A DNA stretch of 64,000 nucleotides from Ziziphus jujuba (GCF_031755915.1 NC_083389.1:2906001-2970000); one strand, 5' to 3'. Positions 32,951-46,235 are shown, counted from the first letter of the stretch. Translations and numbers: made by a program. The notes: a model not told the origin generated them from the letters alone.

Positions 32951-32999
32951 AAACATACCATCTGCTAAACAAATTTGTAATTAGATTCATTAACTTACG

Positions 33000-35834
33000 T
33001 TTAAATAATTATATTTGTTATTATTATTTTATTTGATTTTTTGTTCCATTGTCATTATATGTTTTCCATTGTTATTATATCTTTTTGTTAATTATGTTTA
33101 CATTCACAAATACTTAATTTGCTTAATTAATTTTTTAATTTGTGCAAAATTTAGTTGTGCTTATTTAATTTATGAATTTGTTATTTTTATTATTGTTTTA
33201 ATTTATTTTTTGTCCTTATTCTTTTGATGTAGATTTATAGACCCGTTTGATCAACACGCCCTCCCATATAATGATGATGATAGATCATCATCAAGCAATA
33301 AGGTCGACCATATTTTGAGACACCTTAAGTATTTAAGCATCCACCGGAAATGTATCAATTCAAATGCATAAAAGTTAAGTCCTTATATATTCCTATTATT
33401 TATTATTATTATTATTTACATTGTTAATATTAGAATGATTCCATTTACTTGGATAATTAGCATCTCATTTGTTTCTTTATTTTAGAAACATGTTCTCTGA
33501 GGTTTAGGTAGATAGCAGATCGATCGTACCAGCTGCGCAACCCATTTGACTGCGATGCTCTTTTGGTTGTATCATGCAGTCTTTCCTATCTCTCATACTG
33601 TTATTATTTTATTAGTATTAGTTTCCTTTTATTTGTCATATTTATATTTCAAAGATTCTTAGAATACTCTGATGGCAATTAGAGACCAAGGGTACTGTAT
33701 ATATTTATTTATTTATTTATTTTGTTGCTTACCATTTATTGGAGTACTAAAATTTATGGAAAATTGTAGTAAATGGAAAGAATAAGGTGAATGTATACTT
33801 AGAAGTGTGTTTTTTGTGTAGAAAAGTTTTTAGGAAAATCCATATCTCAGGGAAGATGCTGCTGAATTTTCTGCAGAATTTTTTATGATGTTTTCCCAAG
33901 TCGAGGCCACCCTAGTGTTCTAGTAAGGAATTATGGAAAGGGTTCTAGCATTCATAGACAAGAAACACGCCTTATTTGGAGTTATGGATAAGAAGTTACA
34001 TGTCTGTAAAGTTTCATGATTTGTTTTAGCCGTATTGGTCCCACAGGTAGCGTTTTATTCAAAAAAGACAAAAAGATAAATTAAAAATGTCTTCTAACCA
34101 TGCCATGTGTCAAAATTTCAGTGATTGACCAGCCAGGTTGTCTAAACTACACCTTAACAGGTGTCACATTTGGGTTTGCTATAACTAGTGTTGCTCAAAT
34201 AACACCAAATGTTGTTTGATCAACTCCTTATTGATCGAGTTAAATCCCAGTTTGGCCTGAGAAAAGAAATGGAGAAAGAATGGTGTCAAATAAGACCCAT
34301 TTCTTTAACCAAGGAAATAACCTGTTGTCAGCCACATTTACCACCTCATTGCTTGCACCACCTTGTTGCCTTCATGAAACCTAAGCTCTCCACTAAATCT
34401 CATGCCGGGAGGCTCATCGATGCATCAAAATCAACGTCCAACTTCAACAACCATGTCTTGATCCAATTGCTGAATTCAGACCATTTCCAGGTCGAGGGGA
34501 TAATCTCTTCTACAATTTTCAAACTTCTTGAACATGATTCTAAACTCCTTTTAGCTCGAATCAAGCATGTATGACTGGTAGAGTGAAACCTACTTTGGCG
34601 GTGACTATTAAGCGAGGAATCCATTCACCACCAACCATCTATGGGCTAGGTAAATTCACAAATGAAATACCAATTCCTTTAGCATCAATTTGGTGTAAAA
34701 ATTTTAAATTTTGGTGGAGTATTGAGTATAAACCAAAACGGGGAAACTTTAGGATAATACCTCATAAAATTTGACCCTGAATGCAAAATTAGTTTGTATT
34801 TTGTGATGCATATAAGCTTCTAATCGTCATGGAAAACTAGTTGAAGGTCTAATTTCATTAGAATACCAAATGCAAGAAAAACTCCAATTTTGGATGCCAG
34901 ATAAGATGGGTTTATACAAATTCTTCGAGGGACTGTGTGCATATTTATATATATATATATATATAAAGAAAATGTATATAAATATTTATGTAGGTTATGG
35001 TTAGTCATGATGTTATCAGAGTTAGCGTAATACCTCATTGTTCAATCTAAAGTAGTGTTTCCATATATGCATCTTAAATGTAATTTAGTTTATTACAAGT
35101 TGTCTCAAAATTTATCGGGTACTAACTGTAGAATTTATATGTATATATTTCGGTAGACTATATGATTTAGGGTCTGGGATCCAAGTTATCTTTATCTCTC
35201 ATTATTATTATTATTATTATTATTATATTTCTATTTACATATAAGTGATTGGTATATTCATGAAATGCTGTAAGAAAATGTGATATTGTTGTAAGTGAAA
35301 ACTTAGGAAAAGATGAGGCCATCTTAGGGTTTAGGTAGTAAGTTCTAGAAAGGATCCTGACACATGTAAAGGTATTTTTGGTTTATTATTTATTTTTCAT
35401 ATTTGTATTCCTATGCTGTTGTTATCGAAGTCCTACAAATTTGTGAAAATTTGTAGCGAGGCAGGGAGGAAACATTTAGTAGAGTCTAATTTACAAGAGA
35501 GATGCTGCTGGATTTTCTATAAAATTTTTGGTGGGGTTTCTTTTAGTCAATGCCATCCTAAAGTTTTGATAGATAACCCTATGAGGCTCTTGGTAGTTTG
35601 GTTGGAAGTAATGTTTTATGATTATTATTAGATTTATGTGATTTTAAGATGCACCATATAATACTAGTGTTATGTATTAATGTTATCATTAATTAGCTCG
35701 CAAATACTAATTAACCATCCTATTAGAGCAAAGGTGAGAGATAGTAGACAGGTATTTTACAAGGTAAGCATGAGGTGAGCATTAGTCACCCTTTCCTTAG
35801 TTGTAGGATGGTAGGTTGTTAGTATAAGCACCTC
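33000..35834. other. Unclassified AT-rich region, no gene assigned
   Basis: No recognised domain. It holds a duplicated module (GAAGATGCTGCTGAATTTTC near 33855 and GAGATGCTGCTGGATTTTC near 35499), (TTA)n at 35202-35226 and (TA)n near 34947. The 121-residue frame at 34209-34574 has no motif I recognise and a competing frame on the other strand, so I do not call it a gene. Confidence 0.5.
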
Positions 35835-36174
35835 TGGGATGCAATGGCTTCAGCTGCAGCTGAACTCGCTTAGATATCATACTTGCTACAAGAGATAGGA
35901 ATCTCATATGCTAAACCAATCAAACTATATTGTGACAACACTAGTGCTCTTTATCTCACCATTAATCCAGTCTTTCATAATAGAACCAAACATATACAGC
36001 TAGACTATCATTTTATTTGGGAGAAAGTTACATCTGGAGATACAAACACATAGTACTTACCATCTACTCACCAAGTTGCAGATCTATTCACAAAACCCCT
36101 CAGTTGTTTTCGAATTGTTCATCTTCAAAGCAAATTGGCAGTTCACAACCTTCCACTTGCCAGTTTGAGGGGCA
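35835..36174 (+). pseudogene. Ty1/copia RNase H C-terminus
   Basis: The frame reads AMASAAAELA, a stop where Trp is normal, then ISYLLQEIGISYAKPIKLYC with the DNTSALYL block, HNRTKHIQLDYHFI and STHQVADLFTKPL. This is the end of copia RNase H. It leads directly into a polypurine tract (TTTGAGGGGCA) and an LTR. Everything upstream of about 35835 is missing. It belongs to a different element from the copia at 1-11622, since strand and LTR sequence differ. Confidence 0.9.
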
Positions 36175-36520
36175 TGATAAGCTAGATGTGCATGTCCTAA
36201 AGCCATGTCAAAGTATATCCATGTCATCATATAACAAAGACTAGCAAGAGTTTGTTTTAGATAAGACAACTCCAAATGATAAAAGTTATCTTCAAGTTAT
36301 TAAAAACGGTGAGGGATAAACGTTATCAGGTGATAAAGCTTTGAGAAAGGTTGTTGTAGTCATCAGTCATCAGTAATACTTATTGTATCTTCTTGTAACT
36401 AACTTGTATCTATAATGCCCAACAATGTTGTATAAATAATGCTATGAGAGTCACCTTTGTAACAAGCTGAAAATACAGTTTTTTATCAATATAGTATAAA
36501 GCTAATTTCATTTGTTTTCA
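36175..36520 (+). repeat. 3' LTR of the copia relic
   Basis: It begins TGATAAGCTAGATGTGC after the polypurine tract and ends near TTTGTTTTCA, about 346 bp. It contains a likely TATA element (TGTATAAATAATGC near 36430). The end is approximate because no partner LTR exists in the window. Confidence 0.75.
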
Positions 36521-39324
36521 TCAATAATGAGGGTTTGATTTCACTTGATTAAAATTGGAGATACAAAATTCAATCTTTAATTTTATTATATTATTTATGA
36601 TAGTATATATATGCAAGAAAAATTGGGTCCAATAAATTTATGAATTGCTATATTTGTATTGCCATATTAAAAATATTGATAGAGATTAAAAAAAAAAAAC
36701 CTCTCCAATAATTTTGTTTAAGAATTCTATTAAGCTGGTGTGGCAAAAATAAATGGAGATTATCAAAGACATTATTTATTGTAGATAGTCTGTTAGATGG
36801 TGTGATTCATCAAAACATTTTTTATCAGAATATTTTCCAAAAGGAAAAATTAGATAAATAAATTTTTATTAATTATTCTTATTTTTCTAAGGAGAAAAAT
36901 ATATAAACATCATCAATTAATTTAGATTTAGATAAAAACAATTGAAGAATAATTTTTAGATTGAATGACTATTAAATAAATATTTATGCCACATAGAATA
37001 GAAGCTTTTCCAACTTTTATATCACATATAGATAACAATTCACATACCTATTGGAGATGGCTACTTAGCTTATGCAGTCATAATTAACATGTATGTATGT
37101 ATGGTGCGGAATAATGCCATTACAGGTTTTTATATTGCAACTTTATGTTAATTTTCTCATAAATATTCTATTTTTTACAAACAAACTATTTATCAAATTA
37201 TATTATCCTTTTATCTTCAAATATTTCGGGAATAATTCTTTTTTTTTTCTTTTTTCTTTTTTTTTTTTTTTCAAGAACTAATTCTTGTTATGTATGTCAC
37301 GTATGCATGCAATATAGCCAATGATTGTCAAATTAATTCATCACAAATTTAGGATTTATTTCATTTGGATCTTTGAAGTTTGTAATCATTACAATTTAAA
37401 ACATGTATCAAACATACTGCAGAAAAGAAAAAAAACCATGAATTTTTTAAAAACTAAATATCTTCAATTATTTTTTTTTCTTTTACGACAACATAAAAAA
37501 ATGTGTATAAAAGAGATTTTTATTTTAGTCTTTTATTCCGTTTCATATTTGCTATTTTTTAGTTTTTAATATATTAACTATTATTATCTAATGGTTATGT
37601 TTTTATCATTTTATATTAAAAATAAATAATTTTAATGTATATTTAGTACCTGTATTTTTTAATTTATAATAAATATTATACGTATATATAAATTTTATAA
37701 ACTCCCCACTTACATATTCTTTTTGCTAAATTTTTTCCATATTTTTAAACAAATTAGATGATTTATACATGTGCATACTATTTATGTTTTTTTGCCATTC
37801 TGTATTTTTTCAACTATGAGAGAAAGTTTTTGATCAATTCTCATACAAAATAGAAGAGAATAAGAAATGACAATATTTTCATTGTTACTTAAAAAGTTTT
37901 TGATCAATTCTCATACAAACACCAATGGGCTCTATTTGTAGAGCTTACAAAAGATAAAATATAGTAGTAAGACTAATTAATGTAGAATATGCAAAAGGAA
38001 TGTCAAACTTCTCTCTCCCATGAGTAAGGATTGATCGCCTAATTCTCACTTGCACATAACAACAGAAGTTATCGCTTGATTTCTTGCCTCAATATGACCA
38101 ATATATAGATGTATATTGGATATGGGTAGAATGCATTTTGGTATTCTAAAGTTTAAAAGTAGTGTAATTTCAATTTTGAACTTTTGATTTGGGTAATTTA
38201 AACTTTGAATTTTCAAAACCATTACAAATTGATTCAATTTATAATGGTGGTGTTAAAATTAATGGTGATGATATTTGACATCATGCTATGTCATAATTAT
38301 TTTTCAGAAATAAAAAAATAATTTAAAATTTGAAAAAAATACATTTGTTATTTTTCCATTTATATTTATGGTTTTTTATTTGAAAAATTGTGTCCTTAAT
38401 TAGATTAAAATACCCATAATCATAATTAAATATTTTTTATCCTAAAATTATACCAAAATAAAAATTAAAATAAAATTAAAATTTTTGGTGTAAAAAAAAT
38501 AATTTTACTAGAGCAAAAATTAAAAATATTTTTTTATGCCCAAACAAAAAAAGAAAAAAAGAAAATTAGACCAGAGTAAGAAAAAAATTAGATCAAATTT
38601 TTAAAAATATAAATAATTTTTTTTTAAATTAGACAAAAAAAATAAAGTTTTCTCATTTTCCTCTTTTCCATCTTCTTATTCTAAGAATTCTTTATGGTAC
38701 CCTTAAATAAACATAAAGAAAAAAGAAAAAAGAAAAAAGAAAAAGAAGAAAAAGACAAGAATATGAAAAAAAAAAAAAAGAGAGACCAAATTTTAAAAAA
38801 TAAAAATAATTATTTTTAAAAAAGTTTTTTTTTTTTAAATTAGACCAAAAAAATAATGTTTTTCATTTTCCTTTCTTTCATCTTCTTATTCTAAAATTCT
38901 TTATAGTATCAACGTGCAATTTACCTTTAAATAAATATGAAATTTAGAAGAGGGATGAAAATTCTAGATAAATACAATTTTATTAATATTTAGGGAGTTT
39001 TTATCAAGATGGAATTTATCTATCAAGCCTATTAGTTATCTAGAAGCTTATGTTGGTGCCTATACAAAAGGGGTTCAAGCTTTATTTTTGACACACCTAA
39101 AAATTTCCACAAATATCATCCCTTATTTCTCTCAATTTTAGTTCTTCAAGTTCATAGTTTTAGTTTATTTATTTTTTCGTTTGATCCATTTATTTCATAG
39201 TCAAGTTTCTTTTTAGTGTTTCTATTTTGTCATTAAGATTTTATTTTTATTAAAGTCATTTTATTCTTTTGAAGCACTATAACCCATTTTAGAATTTTCT
39301 TTTATTGTTTACTTCTGATATAAT
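36521..39324. other. AT-rich intergenic DNA
   Basis: No gene seen. It contains poly-T (37238-37272) and poly-A tracts. A diverged ~210-bp tandem duplication spans about 38600-38910, marked by CATCTTCTTATTCTAA at about 38670 and 38880. Short open frames here are Phe- or Lys-rich and not credible. Confidence 0.6.
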
Positions 39325-39620
39325 TGTAACACCTTGCCTCCATAGGCGGATCTGTCATTCTCTACTGATACTATTCCCAATTAGCCACCGCACTAGGCAT
39401 AAAAAATTTTGTTCAGAGTTTCCAGGAGGTCATTATCCTTGGATTACTCTCGCTTAAGCAACCTTCACTTCGGAGCTCTTTCGAACCCTGAAGCCAACAA
39501 CTTTGAAAAGTCGGTGTTTTGAGAGTGGCTATTATTATATTCGAACCATCATCTATTCCACACCTGATAGCCTACCAATAATCTATTCCATACCTGATAG
39601 CCTACCAACCTTATAAATGC
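39325..39620 (-). repeat. 5S rRNA-derived LTR, Cassandra-like TRIM
   Basis: 39416-39490 matches the 3' half of plant 5S rRNA on the minus strand: TCCAGGAGGTCA, GGATTACTCTCGC, then CACTTCGGAGCTCT. The segment begins TGTAACACC on the plus strand, which would be a ...TGTTACA end on the minus strand. Cassandra TRIM elements carry 5S-like promoters in their LTRs, so a solo Cassandra-like LTR is the best fit. The inner end is uncertain. A 28-bp duplication (CTGATAGCCTACCAA at about 39564 and 39595) lies near it. Confidence 0.55.
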
Positions 39621-39844
39621 AGCCATGATTTATCAGATCTACCTACAAAATAGAACACAAGAGTAACAAAAACAGTGCATAATGGACACACTGCTTTCTA
39701 ACCTTTCCTCTCAAGTTTTTACTAAATAGGCATCGTAGACATCTCAAAACCCTAATATCAATTGTCTATGTCTTATTATAACACTCATGACTCATTCCCA
39801 ATTTATATATATATATACAAAATAATTAATAAATAGTAATAGTA

Positions 39845-39884
<40 letters not shown>

Positions 39885-40744
39885 TAACAAAACAAGGAAT
39901 AAGTCAATTGGGCTTCTAGAGAGTAAGTCATTCAGTTTAATAAGCCAAATAAAGTATTACAGAGAGTGTGTCACCAAGGGCTCTACTAAAAGTTCAATAA
40001 ATAAGCCCTGTAAATGAGTCATATTATTATAGCTAGTTCACACAAAATATCAAATAATTCTTACCAATACCAATAAAAGTTTCCCAAAAAAAAAAAAAAA
40101 AAAATCCACTTTGGATTCTGCAATGTCCTAATGAAAAAGGCTCAAATACTTATAAGGGAACAAAGCCGATTGCCACAAATGCAATCAGTTCTATAGGAAC
40201 AGGACTCAAACACACATTTTAACCCAAATCCATGCAGTTTACATATTTATTGAGTTGGGAAATGCTACTATTGAGCTTGGAACCATTCATCAATGCCTTA
40301 GCGAGCAGAGACCAATTATTTATATGATTGGAAAACCATGGATTGCAAAATAGAAAAAACAAAATTGATTATTTGTAAGATTGGAAACATTAGATTGTAA
40401 AATAGATAAACAAATGGGATTTTTGGGTTTTCTTGTCGAGGAGAATACAACACAAAAGTAAGAAGAAGACAAAATAAACAAGAAAAAATAAAAAATGAAA
40501 GCAACACAAGAACAAAAAAAAATAAAAAATGAAAGAAATACAAGGACATTAAAATTAAGCGGCATTAAAATATGAAAGGAGCATATTTTGAATCATCAAA
40601 ATCGGTGACACACATGGGACATCTTCATTGGCTGTGTACAGATTGGTAGACAATGCGCACAAAAAATTCCTCCTTCGAGACCACTCGTTATTATTATTAT
40701 TATTATTATTTTTTTTTTTTGGGTGATACTTGGGACTACTCATG
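39621..40744. other. Intergenic DNA with microsatellites
   Basis: It contains a (TAA)n run at about 39838-39885, poly-A at 40086-40103 and (TTA)n/T-run at 40687-40720. No gene is supported. Confidence 0.6.
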
Positions 40745-41083
40745 ACATGTATGTTCTCACTACTCCTATAGCTTCCTATGATTTAACTCAACACCACGTG
40801 TATTTGATCCCATGCACTGTGACGTCATCAAAAACCAATTGGTATAAGGTTGTTCATGAATGAACGATAAGCATAAAATGGGACAAGGACAAAATCAGCA
40901 GTGCTCTAGAGTCTGGAGTGTAGACACTTACATTACATACATATGTAGCCATAGGCGACCATAAAAATCTTATATTTTAATTAATCTTGGTGTCATATTT
41001 ATTATCTAGCTAATTTGTCCATCACACTCTCGAAAAATTATACAAAGTAATTAAATTATTTAATCACCATCATCTATATATAT
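40745..41083 (-). repeat. Partial R repeat, inverted
   Basis: CATGCACTGTGACGTCA, CCAATTGGTAT, CTAGCTAATTTGTCC and CTCTCGAAAAATTATAC are the reverse complement of blocks at 14160-14350. It ends at the SINE next to array R. Confidence 0.7.
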
Positions 41084-41092
41084 AAAAAGTGA

Positions 41093-41208
41093 GCGGATAA
41101 TAGTGGCAGCTCAAGTGGTCGAGTCAGCCACAACCCCATGTTGTGGTGCAGGGTTCGATCCTTGGGGGTGGGGTGCTGGGGCCAAGCCACACTAGCCCAA
41201 AAAAAAAA
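41093..41208 (+). mobile_element. tRNA-derived SINE with target-site duplication
   Basis: A 116-bp unit with an A box-like TGGCAGCTCAAGTGGTCGAG, a B box GGTTCGATCC about 40 bases later, a short body and a poly-A tail (41199-41208). The 9-bp AAAAAGTGA flanks it at 41084-41092 and 41209-41217. Such SINEs are copied by LINE enzymes after RNA polymerase III transcription. Confidence 0.85.
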
Positions 41209-41217
41209 AAAAAGTGA

Positions 41218-44200
41218 ATCATTTAGCTAAAAAAACAATGTTTTTATGCTAAAATGTTCGCCTTATGTTTTTCAATTTTAAAACAATTCAACTTGTCAAA
41301 CTTGTTATTAGTTTAAAAAATCATTAATTTAAAATTGATGCATAAATAAATTAAATGAGATTAACTATCTTATTTCGTATTATTAATTAATATATTGAAT
41401 AAAATATAAAATTAGTTAAAATACAAAAAATTAACACAGCAAGGGACGCTTTTGATGTTAAAAACATTATCTGATGCTTTTTAATTGTAAAATAATTAAA
41501 TTTCTCCAACTTTTTATTAATCTAAAAAATAATTAACTTAAAATTGAAACACAAATCAATTAAATGGATAGATTAATTATTTTACTTCCTATTGCTAATT
41601 AATTTATTTAATATTTATATACATAATAAAAATATAAATTTAATTAAAATATCAAAAATTAACACACCAGGCAATGCTTTAGATGCTAAAAACGTTGCCT
41701 GGTGCCTGGTGCTTTTCAATTTTAAAACAATTAAATTTATCAAATATTTTTAGTAATTTAAAAAATTATCATTTTTAAATTCAAACATAAATAAATTAAA
41801 TTTATTGATTAACTATTTCGTTTTATATTGCTAATTAATATATTTAATATTTATATACATAATAATAAAACATAAAAATAATTAAAATACCCAAAATTAA
41901 CATGATAGGCAACGCTTTTTATGCTAAAAGAATCGCCTAATACTTTTCAATTTTAAAACAATTAAACTTGCCAAACTCTTTATTAATTTAAAAAATCATT
42001 AATTTAAATTTCAAACACAAATTAATTCAATGCATAGACTAATTTTTTTTGCTTCATATTGCTAATTAATATATTTAATATATATATATATATATACGGA
42101 TGAATAAAACATAAAATTAAATAAAATTCTAAAAATTAAGAGAACAGACGAATCTTTTGATGTTAAAAGCATCGATTATTGTTAAAAGTGTTGCGTAATG
42201 CTTTTAAATTGTAAAATAATTAATTTTATCAAAATTTTATTTATTTAAAAAATTATTAATATAGAAATGAAACACAAATAAATTAAATGAATAAATTTAT
42301 TATTTTACTTCATATTGCTAATTAATATATTTAATTTTATACACATGATAATGAAATATAAAATTAATTAAAATACCAAACATTAATACAACAGGCAATG
42401 CTTTTGATGTTAAAAGTGTTGCCTGATGGTTTTTAATTTTAAAATAATTAAATTTATCAAATTTTTTATTTTTAAAAAACATTAATTTAAAATTGTAATA
42501 CAAATAATTAAATGCATAGATTAATTTTGTTGCTTCAAATCGCTAATTAATATATTTAATATTTTTATACATGTGAATAAAATATAAAAATATATACAAT
42601 TCCAAAAATTAAGATAATAGGTAATGCTTTTGAAAGTGTCGCCTAATACTTTTAAATTATAAAATATTTAATTTTGTCAAACTCTTATTAATTTAAAAAA
42701 TAATTAATTTAAAATTGAACCACGAATAGGTTGATTGTTTTGCTTTATACTACTAATTAATATATTTAATATTTATATACATATGAAGAAAGCAAAATAA
42801 TTAAAAGCATCAGCTAATCCTTTTAAATAGAATTCCAAAATTTAAGACAAGAGGCGAGGATTTCGATTTAAAAGCATCAGCTAATCCTTTTAAATTATAA
42901 AATAATTAATTTTGTAAAAATTTTTATTAATTTAAAAAATAATTAATTTAAAATCGAAATACAAATAAATTTAATGAATAGGTTAATTATTTTACTTCAT
43001 ATTGCTATTAGTATACTTAATATTTATATACATAATATTCAAACAAAAAATTAATTAAAATACCAAAAGTTAAAAAAATGAAACACGAAAAATAAATAAA
43101 TAAATATATTAATTATTTTGTTTCATATTGCAGATTAAAACATTTAATATTTCTATACATAAAAAAAAAAAATTAAAATACAAAAAATTAACTCAACAGA
43201 TGACACCTTTGATGCTAGAAGCGACATCTGATGGTTTTCAATTTTAAAATAATTAAATTTATTAAACCTTTTATTAAATTAAATTCGTAGATTAATTATT
43301 TTGCTTCATATTACTAATTAATATTTAATATTTATATGATACGAATAAAACTTAAAATTAAATAAAATTCCAAGAATTAACACAATAGGAAATGATGTTA
43401 ATGTTAAAAGCATCGTTTAATACTTTTCAATCATAATACATCTAATTTTGTCAAGTTCTTATTAATTTAAGAAATATTTTATTTAAAATTGAAAAATAAA
43501 TAAATTAATTATTTTGCTTCATATTCCTAATTAATATATTTAATATTTATATACATGTGAATAAAATATAAAATTAATTAAAATTTTAAAAGTTAAGACA
43601 ATTGGCGATGCTTTTGATGTTAAAAGCGTTGCTAATCCTTTTAAATTATAAAATAGTTAATTTTGTTAAAATTTTATTATTTTTAAAAATAATTAATTTA
43701 AAATTGAAACACAAATAAATTAAATAATAGATAATTATTTTATTTCATATTTCTATTTAATATACTTAATATTTATATACATAATATTAAATTAATTACA
43801 ATACTAAAAGTTAACACAACATGTTATGCTTTTGATGCTAAAAGCATCGCCTGGTAATTTTAAAATTTAAAATAATTAAATTTATTAAACTTTTTATTAG
43901 TTTAAAAAATTATTAATTTAAAATTGAAACACAAATTACTTAAAAGATTAATTATTTTACTTCATGTTGTTAATTAATATAATTAATATATATATATACA
44001 TATGAATAAAACATAAGATTAAATAAAATTTCAAGAATTGAGAGAATAGGCGATGCTTTTGATGCTAAAAGCGTCGCATAATGCTTTTAAATTTTAAAAT
44101 AATTTATTTTGTCAACAATTTACTAGTTTAGAAAATAATTAATTTAAAATGAAGCATAAATAAATTAAATGAATATATTAACTATTTTGCTTCATACTGC

Positions 44201-45136
44201 TAATTAATATATTTAATATTTATATGCAGAATAACAAAAAAGAAATTTAATTAAAATATCAATAATTAAACTAAAAGTGTCGCTTGATGGTTTTTAATTT
44301 TAAAATAATTAAATTTATCAAACTTTTATTGATTTAAAAATCATTGATTTAAAATTGAAATATAAATAAATTAGATGCATAGATCAATTTTTTTGCTTCA
44401 TATTACTAATTAATATATTTAATATTCATATACATATGAATAAAACATAAAATTATAAAGATTTCAAGATTTAAGACAATAGACAATGCTTTTGATGTTA
44501 AAAATATCATCTAACACTTTTAAAATATAAAATATTTTATTTCTTATTACTAAGTAATATATTTAATATTTATATACATATGAATAAAATATATAATTAA
44601 TTAAACTTTCGTAAATTAAGACAATAGGAGACTTTTGATATTAAAAGTGTCGCCTAATCCTTTTAAATTATAAAATAATTAATCTTGTCAAAATTTTATT
44701 ATTTTAAAAGAGAATTAATTTAAAGTTGAAATAAAAATAAATTAAATGAGTAGATTAATTACTTTGCTTCATATTGCTATTTAATATACTTAATCTTTAT
44801 ATACATAATATTAAAACATAAAATTAATTAAAATACTAAAAGTTAACATAAGAGGCTATGCTTTTGATGCTAAAAGGGTTGCTTGATGCTTTTCAATTTT
44901 GAAATAATTAAATTTACCAAACTTTATAAGAATTTAAAAAATCATCAATTTAAAATATAAACACAAATAAGTTAAATGCATAGATTAATTATTTTGCTTT
45001 TTATTACTAATTAATTTATTTAACATTTATATGCATATGAATAAAATATAAAATTACATAAAATTCCAAAAATTATGACAACAGGCAACGCTTTTGATGT
45101 TAAAAGCGTCGCCTAATACTTTTCAATTTAAAGCAA
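41218..45136 (-). repeat. Satellite array R: same ~220-bp monomer, inverted
   Basis: About 18 monomers with the core GGCAATGCTTTTGATGTTAAAAGC, the reverse complement of array L. Cores lie near 41445, 41670, 41910, 42150, 42390, 42625, 42860, 43190, 43390, 43600, 43820, 44045, 44270, 44490, 44640, 44850 and 45080. Read right to left, types from 44850 follow the same order 1-2-3-4-5-1-2-3-4 as array L (type 1 GTTAAC; type 2 AAGGATTAG; and so on), with one deleted step near 43060. The right edge abuts the LTR of element F. Confidence 0.88.
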
Positions 45137-45159
45137 CTAAGCATCGCCTAATGATTGTA

Positions 45160-46233
45160 TGGGTACGAGAACCCGCCCATACCTATATAATCAACTACTT
45201 GCTGGGGTGCTGATCTTGTATAACTGAAGACCGGGCCAATTACTAGAGCTCAAGCAAAGAGATTTAAAGACAATCTTGTTAGCTTCATACAAAGAGTAAT
45301 TAAATCTAAATAAAGTGTATTAATATCAGAAGATTCTAAGCACGTGCTGAGCATACAAGTTATGAAGGTAGAAATGGACTCGGGAAGCTGTTTTGTTGCA
45401 TTTGAGGACTTCAGACAGCAAGGGGTGAGTTTGTTGGCCTATGAACGTGTTTGAGCTCACCAAGAGGCCATGAAATCATGCCAAGGCAGAAGCAAGGGTG
45501 CCCAAGTATGACATTAGCATCCAAGCTTCCAGATTGGCCGGATTTTGCATTATTGGCGCTAGGAAGGGGTTTACTTGGAATCCAAGCAAGGTTTGATCAT
45601 TCCAATCAATGGCAATATGTGGGGACCAGTTCTAATCCTATAGGCATTTTACAAGGTATATTGGATTAGATTTGAAGCCTAAATCAGCAAGAGATTGGAC
45701 AATGACAACTTATTGGGAAAGCCGGTCAACTATTTTCCAAATATGAAATTTGACTTTTGTTTTAGAATATAATCTTTTATTTTTTTTATTTAATTATTTG
45801 CTGGACAAATTTATTTAGGAAGGTTGAATTTTAATATTTTTGATTGTAAATTAATTAATGCGAAATTCTGTCACATCATGGTTTTAGCTATATTGGCCAG
45901 TTTTACCTATTGTTTTAGGGTTTTTGATTTTTGTTACTTTAGCCTATTTAAAGGCTTATTTTCTCAATAAATAACACTACATTATTTATTCAGAAAAATT
46001 ATTGTGAGAAAGATTTCTTTTTGTTCTCTTAGAACACCTAAACACTGAATAGAGAACGAGTGTTTTAGTTTGACTTATCAATAGGACAATCTATAACCTA
46101 TTGTAGTGTCTTTGACATGTACCAAGGTTTCTAATCACAGGTTGATAGAAGTCAAGATAACCATTAGATTCTAAATTTAGAAGCAGGCTAATATAATACA
46201 GGTTTAGAAGCAAGTCAACCTAGATTCATATTA
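45160..46233 (+). repeat. 5' LTR of gypsy F
   Basis: It begins TGGGTACGAGAACCCGCCC and ends before TTTGGTATCAGAG. It shares the CCTATTTAAAGGC box (about 45942) and the degenerate pol-tail region (about 45230-45420) with B. The LTR end is TTA rather than TCA. Confidence 0.8.
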
Positions 46234-46235
46234 TT

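Noticed and set aside
34209..34574. 121-residue frame that might be a host gene
   Set aside because: No motif recognised, an overlapping opposite-strand frame is of similar quality, and the surroundings are repeat-like.
41093..41208. Possible tRNA gene
   Set aside because: A and B boxes are present but the sequence cannot form a full cloverleaf, ends in poly-A and is flanked by a 9-bp duplication. It is a SINE.
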